Source: Pyrenophora tritici-repentis (Eukaryota; Ascomycota; Dothideomycetes; Pleosporales; Pleosporaceae). From it: a DNA stretch of 64,000 bases. The notes beneath the pieces were generated by a model. The model saw only the letters and a list, made by a program, of their open reading frames with translations. It was not told the DNA's origin and made no database searches. The stretch spans positions 682,001 through 746,000 of the forward strand of contig NC_089398.1 in NCBI RefSeq assembly GCF_003171515.1, given 5' to 3'. A program made the translations under genes and the position numbers. Shown here piece by piece: positions 36,441 through 49,107 of the stretch (position 1 is the stretch's first letter; every line of letters starts with the position of its first letter).

Positions 36441-38277
36441 GAGTACTTTATGTTTGCTAGTCTCAAAAAATGGATCAAATACACTCATGCTGGCGGCTTG
36501 ATCTAATTTCCCCGACTTCTACTGCGTAGGCTCTTGTCCATGCTACTTTCTAAACTATCATGATAGACGAAAAAGGTACTTCATTCCAAATTACACCCCA
36601 CCGCACTCATTGCTTCTGTGGCATTCCCAAATGCTTAAACTAAAATAAGCATGAAGGAATGCCATGTGTCTTTCCAGATTTACTCCAGGAGGTGCCATGC
36701 TGGTTTGGCACCTGACTTCTCACTATAAAAATTTCTGTCTGTCTTGCTTCCTTACTCCTTCATTACCAGAAACTTATTGTTATATTCCATAAAATTGAGG
36801 CAGTTGGAGGGATGACTGCCTCATTCTAAAATAGGCTGCTGAAGTTCTGGATGTCTCAAACATACCAAAACTTTCCTTCGCCTGTATACAATCAAGATGC
36901 TCGCATTGATGCGGAGTGCGTGAGTGTCTCTTCTTCGATACACTCTTTTACATACATTTTTCTCTTTAACTCGCTTTCAAAACTTCCACATTCTTGGGCC
37001 TTCCAAGCCAAGCTGCCCCCTTAAGTGTCCCTTTCTCACACTAAAAGAATATACAAGCACTTGTTATGTCCTGGCCCAAAAAATTCTGTCTATATCAAAA
37101 ATGGATTCCAGAAAACTTGATGTGCTCTGCGTTGTGGCCTTGCCCATAACGCGATGAAATCAACGAAAACACAGGTTAAATTTGTTCTTAAACACCAGTT
37201 CGCCGCTATAATGGTGTTCTGCTGGCTTTAAATACACTAGCTTCTTTTTTCCAACCCGGCAGGTCTATAAAGCTGCCGTAGGCACCGACTTCTTCCCTAA
37301 TCCCTTACCCTGTCCTATATTATCCTAAAAAGATAGAAGAACAGTAAAATGTTTCTGAGTTCCTGGCTCTTTCCACTAAAACGATTCTCACTATGAATCA
37401 TATTGCTTGTTGACTTCCCCCAAACTGTAGATGCTGGCGGAGATAGTATCCCGCTGTTCACCAAAAGTCGTGGGTCGTGTTTGTACCTTACGGCCTCGAG
37501 CTGGCTTTCTAGAAACTACCTACCTTCTATAACTGCCTCCCACGCTTCGGATTATATAAAAATCTCGTGCGTCACGCATACTTGCAGTCCTTCTATCATG
37601 CACTTTCTATCCTGTTTTACAAAAATATTACCGCCGGCTTTATATGACGAAGACCGTCTCTTCTGCCCCTTTCTAACTAAAAATTGCATGGAACTCGTAC
37701 AATGTTCTTCATTCGCCAAAAACTTTGATACAATCAACTAACGAGCGTCTTCTGTTGTCCCTCTTCTTCTATATTACTCGCGTAAAACCACGACTAAAAA
37801 AGAGGACAACGGCTTTTTGATGACCGTCTGCATCTTCCCGTACTTTACATTGTTACTCTACTTAAATAGACAAGAAATTATCCTATGGAGATCGGCTCTC
37901 ACTCTTTCCTTAAAAAAACACTTCTCCAAAAAATCGATCCCAGGGAATCCGCTTCTCTTCTTCTCAAAAAGAACAACAGAAAGTGCGCGATGTTTACGAC
38001 CACGTTTGATTGAAAATATATCAAAAATACCACCACCATAGTTTGATGTCCTAAAATCGTTGGAAGATCGAGTGGATGCCGTTCGGCCCCTCTGCCCACC
38101 GCCCACCCCTCCTCCATCTGCCAGAAAGCGCATATACCCATTTAGCGGTTATATAACACTCCTACTCACATTTTCACCATTACCTTCTCTCCACATCATC
38201 GTTCTTCTCCAAAACTAAAAAACTGCCCTAAACACCCACGCATGTGATTCTCCTCCTTCCCCAAGTAAAAACATATA

Positions 38278-38320
38278 ACGTACCTCACGGGCGAGTGGGC
38301 CACACGGGCGAGTGGGCCAC
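38278..38320 (+). repeat. Left terminal inverted repeat with internal 17-bp duplication
   Basis: Begins ACGTACCTC and then carries two perfect tandem copies of ACGGGCGAGTGGGCCAC (38287-38303 and 38304-38320). The doubled unit is probably the transposase binding site. Confidence 0.93.
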
Positions 38321-38368
38321 TCCGCTAAGACCCCACCAAAACATACTGTTACCTACAGTACTTTCACA

Positions 38369-40021
38369 ATGAGCCAACAACAAAACAATCTACCAGCTTT
38401 AAAAGAGGCTCGATTACAGCTTGCTCTCAAGGCTATCGAACGCGACGCGACGCTGTCGCAGAGACGCGCTGCAGCTATCTACAACGTATCTCGAGTAACT
38501 CTTGGGCGCCGACGCGCTGGAATACCTCTTCGGAGCGATTGTACGCCTAACTCAATGAACCTCCTTAAGACAGAGGAGGATGTAATTGTCCAGCATATCC
38601 TTGACCTCGACGCGCGAGGATTTCCGCCCCGACTTGCTGCTGTGCAGGATATGGCTAATTCTTTGTTGGCTGAGCGCCACCGCGACCCTGTTGGTCAGAA
38701 CTGGGCTGCAACCTTCGTCAAACGTCGCCCTGAGCTTAAGGTCAAATTCAATCGCAAGTATGACTACAAGCGAGCCCTCTGTGAGGATCCTGAGGTTATA
38801 CAAGGCTGGTTCCGACTTGTGGAGAACACAAAGGCCAAGTACGGTATCCTTGATGAGGACACCCACAACTTTGACGAGTCTGGCTTCATGATGGGCATGA
38901 TATCAACTGGAGCAGTAGTCACAGGCTCTGAGCGTCGAGGACGACCAAAGAGCGTTCAGCAGGGCAATCGCGAGTGGGCTACAGTGATCCAGGGTATCAA
39001 CGCGACTGGGTGGGCAATCCCACCTTTTATCATCTTCAAAGGCAAGAACCACCTCTCTGCCTGGTACAAGGAAGATAACCTACCTCGCGACTGGGTTATT
39101 GCAGTCTCTGAGAACGGCTGGACAACAAACAAGCTTGGTCTAGAGTGGTTAAAGCACTTTGACGCTCACACAAAGAAGAGGACTGTAGGAAACTATCGTC
39201 TGCTTATTATCGACGGCCACGAGAGCCACGACTCGCTCGATTTCCAGCAGTACTGCAAGGATCACAACATTATTACTCTCTGCATGCCTCCTCACTCGTC
39301 GCACCTACTACAGCCTCTTGATGTGGGGTGTTTCTCGCCTTTGAAGACAGCGTATGGCCGCCAAGCCGAGGATCTAATGCGCAACAAGATCACCCATATC
39401 ACTAAACTAGAGTTCCTACCGTGCTTTAAAGGCGCTTTTGACGCTGCGATTACAAAGGCCAATATACAAGGAAGCTTTCGAGGCGCTGGCTTAGTCCCAT
39501 TTAATCCAGAGGCTGTGATATCGACGCTTGACGTGCGGCTGCGCACTCCACTGCTACCTACCGTCGAGGACGGTCCCTGGCAGTCGCAAACTCCAAGCAA
39601 TACCCTAGAACTTGGGTCGCAATCAAAGCTGATTCAAGAGAGGATTCGAAGACATGTAGATAGCTCACCTACGTATATGGTTGAGGCGATCAAAAGCCTG
39701 TCAAAAGGTGCAGAGATGATAGCGCATTCTCTGGTGTTAATGACCAAGCGCAACGCTGAGCTCCAAGCCGCCAACGAGGCCTCAAGTAAGCGTAGATCAT
39801 ATAAAAGGAAGCGCTTACAGCAGCAAGGGACCTTAACAATTGATGAGGGCGTGCGACTGACGACTCTTAAGGAGTTTGGGGCATGTAGTGATAGGAAGAA
39901 GGCGAAGAAGAGAGTGCGCGTTGAGGCAGGCGAGCCTAGCCAACGACGCTGTGGACGCTGCGGCGAGGCAGGACATAATATGCGCACATGTAGGCAAGAA
40001 GCAGCGATAGATTCTGAGTAG
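38369..40021 (+). CDS. Fot1/pogo-type transposase (HTH-CENPB, DDE, zinc knuckle)
   Basis: Intronless, 550 aa. The ATG at 38369 is used because the frame upstream, inside the terminal repeat, has only GTG. Order: a Psq-type helix-turn-helix (about 8-50, ALKAIERDATLSQRRAAAIY), a CENP-B-type DNA-binding half (about 65-130, ending near NRKYDYKRAL), then the DDE superfamily nuclease core. Catalytic acids are visible in HNFDESGF, in LLIIDGHESH and in LLQPLDVGCFSPLK. The C terminus has a CCHC zinc knuckle, CGRCGEAGHNMRTC, preceded by a basic region. No stop or frameshift interrupts it, so it looks functional. Confidence 0.95.
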   Translation: MSQQQNNLPALKEARLQLALKAIERDATLSQRRAAAIYNVSRVTLGRRRAGIPLRSDCTPNSMNLLKTEEDVIVQHILDLDARGFPPRLAAVQDMANSLLAERHRDPVGQNWAATFVKRRPELKVKFNRKYDYKRALCEDPEVIQGWFRLVENTKAKYGILDEDTHNFDESGFMMGMISTGAVVTGSERRGRPKSVQQGNREWATVIQGINATGWAIPPFIIFKGKNHLSAWYKEDNLPRDWVIAVSENGWTTNKLGLEWLKHFDAHTKKRTVGNYRLLIIDGHESHDSLDFQQYCKDHNIITLCMPPHSSHLLQPLDVGCFSPLKTAYGRQAEDLMRNKITHITKLEFLPCFKGAFDAAITKANIQGSFRGAGLVPFNPEAVISTLDVRLRTPLLPTVEDGPWQSQTPSNTLELGSQSKLIQERIRRHVDSSPTYMVEAIKSLSKGAEMIAHSLVLMTKRNAELQAANEASSKRRSYKRKRLQQQGTLTIDEGVRLTTLKEFGACSDRKKAKKRVRVEAGEPSQRRCGRCGEAGHNMRTCRQEAAIDSE

Positions 40022-40107
40022 AATAGCCTATTACGATTTCTATTTACTATCTTTGACGGTGCTATATAGTCGTGTACAGTCGTGGTTTTAATGGGGTCTT
40101 AGCGCAG

Positions 40108-40150
40108 GTGGCCCACTCGCCCGTGTGGCCCACTCGCCCGTTAGGTACGT
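40108..40150 (-). repeat. Right terminal inverted repeat with internal 17-bp duplication
   Basis: Reverse complement of the left end, differing at the ninth base (A instead of C). It holds the same two 17-bp units. Confidence 0.93.
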
Positions 40151-40461
40151 TAACCAAGAAGCGCATGTCCACGGCATCGCTAAAACTGCATATTTCTGCC
40201 CCACATGATCTTCTTCTAGAAAATTACCATCGTTACTCCAATGTCCTTCTTTCCGATTGCCGTCTGTTACAAAAACACAAGGAACCTGTCGATGGGACTG
40301 TGTTGAGTGCGATGTAAACAGGGAAACCTACGTATTCATGTGCTGTCCGTTCTCATGTGTGTATCTATAAAGGGAGATTGGAAAGTGTCAACGAAGTGAT
40401 GCTATGCTCTTCTGCTGTTGGTTTGTGGTGAATAGTATGCGGGATGAGAGCGGTTACCGTA

Positions 40462-40578
40462 CCACCCGAGTATTATAAGATACTTGACATATTAGTGTAC
40501 AAAGCCCACTGTAGTCGCTAGACCCCGTCTATTAGGTGCTTACCCCACACTATTAAGTATTTTATAACACCCAGGTGG
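40462..40578. mobile_element. MITE-like inverted-repeat element, copy 1
   Basis: A 117-bp element whose ends are imperfect inverted repeats: CCACCCGAGTATTATAAGAT then ACTTGACATA on the left; the right end reads inward CCACCTGGGTGTTATAAAAT then ACTTAATA. The centre contains CCACTGTAGT and TATTAGGTG. A second copy with the same ends and centre is at 51944-52045. No coding capacity. It lies just right of array B. Confidence 0.85.
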
Positions 40579-41337
40579 ACACAGCAGCTGATGTGTACAA
40601 ATACGGGTCTTGATGCACGTGATTGGCCGTTATCGCGGAACCAGTGTGGTCTGGAATGCCTTGCGATATTCAACAGCAATACCAGATGGGTGATGGTTTC
40701 TCTGGCGGAACGCGATGTTTCTATAAAGTATCTGGCCACTACACAAAGAAGCGAGATGAATGTCTGCGGCACACAAAAGTCAGTTGATCGACCACCTGGA
40801 GAGCACTAAAAGACACCAACACAACAAACTATAGGGGGAAACAAACATGCACAATGTATAAGATATCATGAAACTGTATTCTATATCGCTATTACTGTAA
40901 CAGGAACTTTTTTTCTGGAATATAACGCCACCAGCGCCGTGATGCAAAGCGACGAAGTGGCCGCGAATGACATGCTGCATGTGCGCAGCTGCGATAAAAG
41001 AGGAAACCGATGCCAGTCTATATGCGGGCGAGCAAGGTCGCTATACTGAGGAGATGTACTTGCATGGGGATCAATACTCTGCCCTTCGGGTATCAGCGTA
41101 CGACAGAGCTTGAACAGGTACGGCAATCCGTCGCACGAAAGAAGGGATGAAACATGAAGTGATCTCGAAATGGATATCTCAACGCCCAAGCAAAATTGAG
41201 GTAGGCACTCATCATCCTGATGGTTGATGGGCAGGTCGCCCAGATAGCTCGTTTACCAGCGGCTGTTGCGAACAGGGTCGCTGTTACCTCCGGTCCATCC
41301 TGGGATTGGCGTTAGGACTCGCTCATTGTCGAAAGGG
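40579..41337. other. Intergenic region 3' of DBP2
   Basis: About 760 bp between the MITE and the DBP2 stop. It should include the DBP2 3' untranslated region. No gene is supported; open frames on both strands are short and unrelated to known families. Confidence 0.45.
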
Positions 41338-43858
<2,521 letters not shown>

Positions 43859-44576
43859 GATGTATATGTGTTTGGTAGTGACTGGCGTCAAAGGGGGAAC
43901 TGTTTGAATTTGAGGGAGCGTGTTTCGTGATCAGAGACCGCGAAAATGTATTAGAGGTAGTAGAGCGACTCGGAAAGGTGTCGCGAGATGTGCGATAAAA
44001 GAAGCACAGATAGTAGAGGGTGAGGGTGTAGTGAGAGGAAAGCAGAAGGGCAGAGCGCGACAGGAAAAGTTACCTTGCCTCTGCGCTCGCACATTTTTTG
44101 AGACGCTAGCCCGCGCTAGCGGCAGGGTCTCGACGTGTCAGGTTAGACCGGAGCTTACCGTTATCTGGTCGGGGAAGCCGGCCCCATGCCGGTCCACCAC
44201 GTCGCCACCGCAAATTCGAAGAACATGCCTGTACAAAGTCTGCAGCACACGACGTCGTGGTCAATGAGATTGCTTTCCTTGGATGCAAGAATGATCATGA
44301 TTAGTCCTGCTTAAGTGCAAAATCTCACTAGTCAAGGTGAAACGCAAAAGAAACTATGTAGGCATGCATGTGGTTCTGGGCGTATAGTACCCACGTGATA
44401 GGCCTTGTAGCCTTGTTGCACATTTAGGGGAGACCATTACAGTGATACATGGTACTTTCGAACTATTCGTCATCACGAGATGTGCCTGCTTGGTCTACGA
44501 CCTGACTCCGTCTTGGATTTCCCCAGATCTCAACCCCATGTCCCAAAACCCTCTCTCCATCTATCTCTGATTAGCA
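43859..44576. other. DBP2 promoter and THI20-type 3' region
   Basis: About 720 bp between two minus-strand genes. A purine-rich stretch near 43960-44060 (CT-rich on the minus strand) fits the leader of DBP2. An open frame at 43920-44267 on the plus strand has no motif and is not called. Confidence 0.45.
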
Positions 44577-46278
44577 TTATCCTTGACAGCTCGCTGCGAT
44601 ATCACTCACATTTGTAGCATGCACGAATATCTTTGCCAAATCCTCCACCCGGCTCGGACTCAGACCCTCGGCATGCTTCTCCACCAACTCACTCCCTCTC
44701 ATCATCGCTTGCCTGTACTCGTCCGCCACGTACTGCTCGATCCAAATCCAGTATCTACTTCCGACTCTGACAGAGCTTGGGTCTTCGTACAACCTCTTCG
44801 CGATGATACCATACCCTATGAGGCAAGGAAGCAGTGCAATTTGTAGAGCAAGCCAGTCTTGGGACATGCCGATATCGAGGACATAGCGGGTGTATGCAGT
44901 AGTGGCTTGGTCTTCTTCTGTGTTAATGACGTCTGTTTCAGAGAGGCCATAGTCTTTGCAAAAATTGATGTGCAGTTTGATCTCTTCTTGTAGTGTGACG
45001 ACTTGTTGTACACTCATCCCAATATCCTTGAGGTTGCTTGATTTGTAGGCGGACAACGCGGTGGCTCGTGAGAACTGCACCAAGAACAAGTAGTCCTGCA
45101 CGAGATAGTACATGAACTTCTCCACAGGCAATGTTCCATCACCCATTCGCTGGACAAACTCATGCTCGGTGTACTCTTTCCATGGCTTTTGGACCTCTTC
45201 GCGATCCAGCAGATACGAGATGAAGTTACCAGGTGTGAATGGCAGCATGTACACCGAGTGAAAGTGATTGATCGGCCCACTTCCACTGCCAATGTTCATT
45301 GCAGTCTTGATACCCGCTTCAATGTACTGATTTGCTTTCTTCACAGCCTTGGCCATAGCCATTCCCTCAGCAAGGTTACACGCGATTGCGCTTGCGAGTG
45401 AACATCCGGTCCCATGCGTATTCCTGGATCGTAAATACTCGCCCTCGAGTACGGTTACTCCACTTTCACCGACCAAAACATTCAACACTACTTCCCTCTC
45501 TTCCTCTCCCTTGCTAACTACCCGGCCACGGGTCAGTGGAAGATGGCCTCCTTTCAGCAATACCCATTTTGGTCCAAGTTCATGAATGCGGTGCGCCAGG
45601 GCAACAATATCATCGACGTTTCGTGGCTCTGTCACATCTATCCCAGCGGTTTGTAGCAGTAGCTTTGCTTCTGGGATATTAGGGGTGAGAAGTGTTGTGA
45701 GGGGAAAGAGCGACTTTATCAACGTCGAAACGGCGTTTTCAGGCAGGAGCTGGGATCCAGATGTGGATACCATTACCTTTACGCATCTTAGTCATTTTTA
45801 TGAAGCCAAGAGACAAGAGAGATTATGCAGACGTACAGGATCGACAATACTGGTGCTGATGTTATGCCTTTTTAGGGCATCGGCAACAATCTCGATCGTC
45901 TCAGCAGACGCGAGCATGCCTATAGCCACACATCAGCCACAACTCACCGCTTCAAAAGTCATGAATAGTACCAGTCTTTACAACATCCACGCCTACATCT
46001 TCACATACAGCATCAATTTGCTTCCGCACAAAGACAGGCGGCGTGTGATGGATGTCCTGTACGCCAAGTGTGTTCTGTGCTGTCAATGCAGTCGTAGCTG
46101 TCATAGCATAGCAGCCATGCGCTGCAATGACTTTCTGGTCCGCTTCTAGTCCGCTGTTGGTGTGATGGGATAGTTAGCTCTAGTGGCTGAACGAAGGAGG
46201 GGCGGATGCATGTATGCGTACGTACGCCCCACCCGAACTGTCCGAGCCAGCGATTACCAGGATGCGCTTTGGTGCCAT
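44577..46278 (-). CDS. THI20: HMP/HMP-P kinase fused to a TenA-type domain (Thi20 family)
   Basis: Thiamin biosynthesis and salvage enzyme: the N-terminal ThiD half phosphorylates hydroxymethylpyrimidine twice, and the C-terminal TenA half (thiaminase II family) salvages pyrimidine degradation products. Exons on the minus strand are 46278-46226, 46153-45972, 45919-45837 and 45776-44577, giving 505 aa. ThiD shows the start MAPKRILVIAGSDSSGGAGLEADQK, here split by intron 1, then DPVMVSTSGSQLL, LLTPNIPEA, VLLKGGH and the anion hole NTHGTGCSLASAIA. TenA starts near residue 300, with YLVQDYLFLVQFSRA, and contains the conserved CLIGYG with its cysteine. I looked for a TPP riboswitch upstream and in the introns and found none of the usual CTGAGA/ACCTGA pairings. 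Intron 2 uses a weaker donor, GTACTATT. Confidence 0.93.
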
Positions 46279-47575
46279 CGAGAACGAGTAGTGAGGAGAA
46301 ACTTGAGTTTTAGTTTAGAGATCTCGACCTGGTGAGGTGCAAGAGGGACGTCTTCTCGAATGAGCCCCGCTATCGGCGGATAGGCGAGACCCACGTCATC
46401 GAGTCGGACTGCATCCGCGATACATGCAGCCTTATGTTGTGGGATATGATTCGAGACAAGCTTTCAAAAAGATGGTATCAACACAATCGATAATGTTATG
46501 GCTATGCTTTTCATTTCAAACATGGAAGCGACGTCCGTGGAAGTGGTGTGAGAAGTAACAACCTTGTTTTGTATTTTCTCCAATCCTAGCAGGAGGTGCA
46601 ACACACGAGTACCTTTCTCTAGTACCAAAGAGCTCTCTAGCAAATCATCACCTATGCTGAGTCAATTTATACAATTATGAAGCCGAGCTAATTATTTACT
46701 TTCTAAGTAGGATAGCTCTACTTGGTCGGTCGTAGCGAACGTAGACTGCCGTTTCTGCATGCGTGCTACAGTTGTAGCGGCTCTGAGTGCGCGTCCTGGT
46801 ATGTTGAGACCACGCCCTTTTAGGGCTTGTGCGGCGATACTAGTAGAGCCACCCACAGGTCTCCATGGGTTAGCTTCGGTAAAAGATAAAAGTGCACCGA
46901 GGGAAATATATTTGAAAAGCATGTTGAGTGACTTGCGCTTTGATTCAGGGTGCTTCGATTACAGTTGGAGATGTGACCAGCTTTATAGATTATCGAACAA
47001 AGCTCGAGATATACCTCACATCTAGGGGTGTGGGGTGGAAGGATTTCTGTGCAGATGGTGGTAACCAGGCTGGCCCCCGTGGTGGAGATGATGCTAAGAG
47101 TTTGGATCCTTCGACCATGAAACATCGCCGGAAATGGAAGCGAAATGTACTTTACCCGCTGTAATAGATAACCAAAAATAAATCGAAGGAGCGTGCAGGA
47201 GAATGGTACTTGGCGTACCGGTATCTTCCAGTTGTACTATTGGTCCACTGGGTTCAGCCTGGCAGATGTTTCTCCTGGCCAAACCTTGTACGCGATACGT
47301 ATGTAGAGTAAGAAATCGAGGTGTGGTTCATGAAAATGTATTGTGTGTTCCCTTTCGCTTGGGGTACCATGTTTCCGGCGTCTTCCAACGGGGGAAGAGC
47401 TTACGGGTGTTGCGTCAATTTCCTTCACGACCATGCGAGATAGATCATCGTGCTCTGTTCGACACATCTGATTACATCTGGAAATTCATCTACTAGATTG
47501 ATGGTTACCTCTTGGGGATCACTGGCTGTGGTCATTCGACCGTGTAATCGCAATGTCTCTACCGTCGCCATACTG
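46279..47575. other. Interval between THI20-type gene and RAD9
   Basis: About 1.3 kb between two minus-strand genes. It contains the promoter of the thiamin gene, possibly a small gene or gene relic at 46692-46922, and the RAD9 3' end. Several other short frames here on both strands do not join into a recognisable product. Confidence 0.4.
46692..46922 (-). CDS. Small ORF of unknown nature, possible gene remnant
   Basis: 76 codons from an ATG at 46922. The product begins MLFKYISLGALLSFTEANPW, a short hydrophobic start that could be a signal peptide or the end of a membrane segment. It continues with a Gly/Arg/Ala-rich stretch and ends in VELSYLESK. The frame is also open for at least several codons upstream of the ATG, so this may be the last exon of a longer or broken gene rather than a complete small protein. 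I do not recognise the family, and no clear upstream exon was found. Confidence 0.3.
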   Translation of the reverse strand: MLFKYISLGALLSFTEANPWRPVGGSTSIAAQALKGRGLNIPGRALRAATTVARMQKRQSTFATTDQVELSYLESK

Positions 47576-48927
47576 CTACCACAATCCCTGGATCTGCGAC
47601 ACACGTTGAGTGGGCTCAAACACTTCGGTGCTATCTGCAGTGCTCTTCCTTGGCATATTGCCACTATCCGTAAACGTCGGGAATGCCGATGCATCGTGGG
47701 AGGCGCTCGCATCCCAGCCCAGTGTCTCTTCCTTATCGTAGTCAAGAGGAGCCCAGGCTGCATCCTCGTCGTCGGGAACAAACAGACTATCTGAATCATG
47801 GCGTGTGGGCTGTGCTTGTGCTGCTGAAGCCTGGCGAGATCCTGGGTTCCGTAATCTACCCGACCCGTCCCTTCGTGATGCTGGCTGCACCGGTGGAGGC
47901 ATGTCAGACCGAAAGCTGCGGCTGTCCTCGCGCTCTACTATTGTAGTTGATGGTGCGCGGGACGTATGTCTGCTGCTCATTGCCTGGGGTGCCGGGGTTG
48001 GAATGGCTGGAGCTGCAGTGTAGTCACCCGAGGTCATCAGCGTAAATTCGCAAATCAGGCTATCACTGCCGTAGCTGAACTGCAATGGTCGTGTTGGTTG
48101 GGAGTAGAACGCCTTCAAGCTAGTCTTTAGTGTGTCTGCATGAACAACAATAGCCTTGAAGTCCTTGACGTTGATGATGATGTGCATGCCCGCCTGAACC
48201 GTAAACTCTTCGAAATCGGATATGTTGACCGCGACTGCCGTGACAAGTGGGTGTTTCAGGATCTCTTTTCCGTTCGTGATCTTCTCTGTGTAGCTTTTGA
48301 AGACACAGCGGCCATCGTCTCCAGCAAAGATGTCAAGCATCTCGGTTTTCGTACCGAAGTACTCAATATACTCCTTTACGGCACCAGAATGCATACTCCA
48401 ACGATTCCTTGCGATGCTTCGATCGAATAGTGCGTGCATCACTTCCACAGCTTCGTACGTGAGCTTATATGTCTTGATGACACCCTGATTGCATACCATT
48501 TTGACGATGAATCGGCATTGGGTCTCATTCTCCCGTACACTCACTTCACAACGATCTATCGCGCCATCGCGGCCTAGGGGATCGTATAGACGGCCTTTGA
48601 ACACCGATAGCAGCGCTTTCGTGTACATGCTGCACGTGAAGCGGCCATCCGGCCCACCATGACTTGGACTGCACTCATAGTTGGCGAAGAACTGCTTGCC
48701 ATCCAACGTAACTGCGGCGTATGCAGATTTGGAAGGATTGAGAGCGGTGAACGTGAACTAATGTGATATATATAAGGCACCGGACCAACTGAAAAGAAGA
48801 GCGGCAAACCCACCTTTTCTCGACGCGCCTCAATGGCTACGGTATCGCTGAATTTGCCCAGGCAGACGAGAAGGTCGTGGACCTTGGACGCTGCCTCAGG
48901 TGTAAGGGTGAAGTTGAGGACGACCAT
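47576..48927 (-). CDS. RAD9: DNA damage checkpoint protein Rad9 (9-1-1 clamp)
   Basis: Subunit of the Rad9-Hus1-Rad1 ring that loads at damaged DNA and activates the ATR/Mec1-type checkpoint kinase. Exons 48927-48814 and 48757-47576 give 431 aa, with phase kept at the 56-bp intron. The PCNA-like fold spans about residues 1-260: MVVLNFTLTPEAASKVHDLL at the start, then FTALNPSKSAYA across the junction, RFTCSMYTKALLSVFKG, ECEV-like strand SRENETQC region and FSYGSDSLICEFTLMTSGDY near 255. The C-terminal tail (about 270-431) is Ser/Pro/Asp-rich and disordered, as expected for the phosphorylated Rad9 tail. It shares a 180-bp divergent promoter with the F-box-like gene. Confidence 0.92.
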
Positions 48928-49107
48928 CTTGTCTCGTCCTGACTATCCGCATCGTGGCGACATGCTGGTGTTGGCCGCGAGTGTTGGCGAGGCTGCCGAA
49001 TGCGGAAACAGCGCGTTCTGACGCGCTAGCGCTGTTGACATCATCGCGCCCTGCTGCTCCGAGCATACAGCAAACTCCAATGGTTTGAAATTATATCTCC
49101 CTGTAAT
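48928..49107. promoter_or_regulatory. Compact divergent promoter RAD9 / F-box-like gene
   Basis: Only 180 bp separate the two start codons on opposite strands. The segment contains two GC-containing palindromic words (for example GACGCGCTAGCGC around 49019-49032) and must carry both promoters unless leaders overlap. Confidence 0.6.

Larger units (their letters stand above)
38278..40150 (+). mobile_element. pogo/Fot1-like DNA transposon, apparently complete
   Basis: A 1,873-bp element bounded by 43-bp terminal inverted repeats with a single mismatch, flanked by TA on both sides (38276-38277 and 40151-40152), the target duplication expected for pogo/Tc1-like elements. It holds one uninterrupted transposase gene. 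Outside the 43 bp, similarity resumes with GCTAAGACCCC after a 3-4 bp difference on each side. The intact ORF and near-identical ends suggest a recent or still mobile copy, and there is no visible repeat-induced mutation. It sits inside array B. Confidence 0.95.
33900..40450 (+). repeat. Array B: degenerate promoter-like repeat modules, rightward (interrupted)
   Basis: Gene-free tract of about 4.4 kb left of the transposon plus about 0.3 kb right of it. On the plus strand TATA-type boxes recur at 33927, 34361, 34858, about 35629, 35696, 35957, 36357, 36724, 37266, 37555 and about 38150. Most are followed within 10-70 bp by strong C/T tracts rich in TTTCTTC. Words such as CATGTG or CATGTC, then 20-40 bp later TTCTAAAA, CTAAAA or CCAAAAA, recur between them. 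These are the reverse complements of words in array A, so the two arrays point away from each other. No convincing ORF is present. A local 60-bp duplication carries TTCTCCTG followed by a TATTTAT word at 34413 and 34473. The array was in place before the transposon at 38278-40150 inserted, because array-like text continues on both sides. Function unknown; limits approximate. Confidence 0.55.

Noticed and set aside
33900..38277. CRISPR array
   Set aside because: The organism is a fungus and the repeats are degenerate and of variable spacing; no exact direct repeats with unique spacers.
38312..38368. Longer transposase start within the left terminal repeat
   Set aside because: It depends on a GTG codon; the ATG at 38369 is the first in-frame start and gives the expected N terminus.
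46279..46500. TPP riboswitch upstream of the THI20-type gene
   Set aside because: The usual conserved CTGAGA and ACCTGA segments with pairing partners were not found in the leader or introns.
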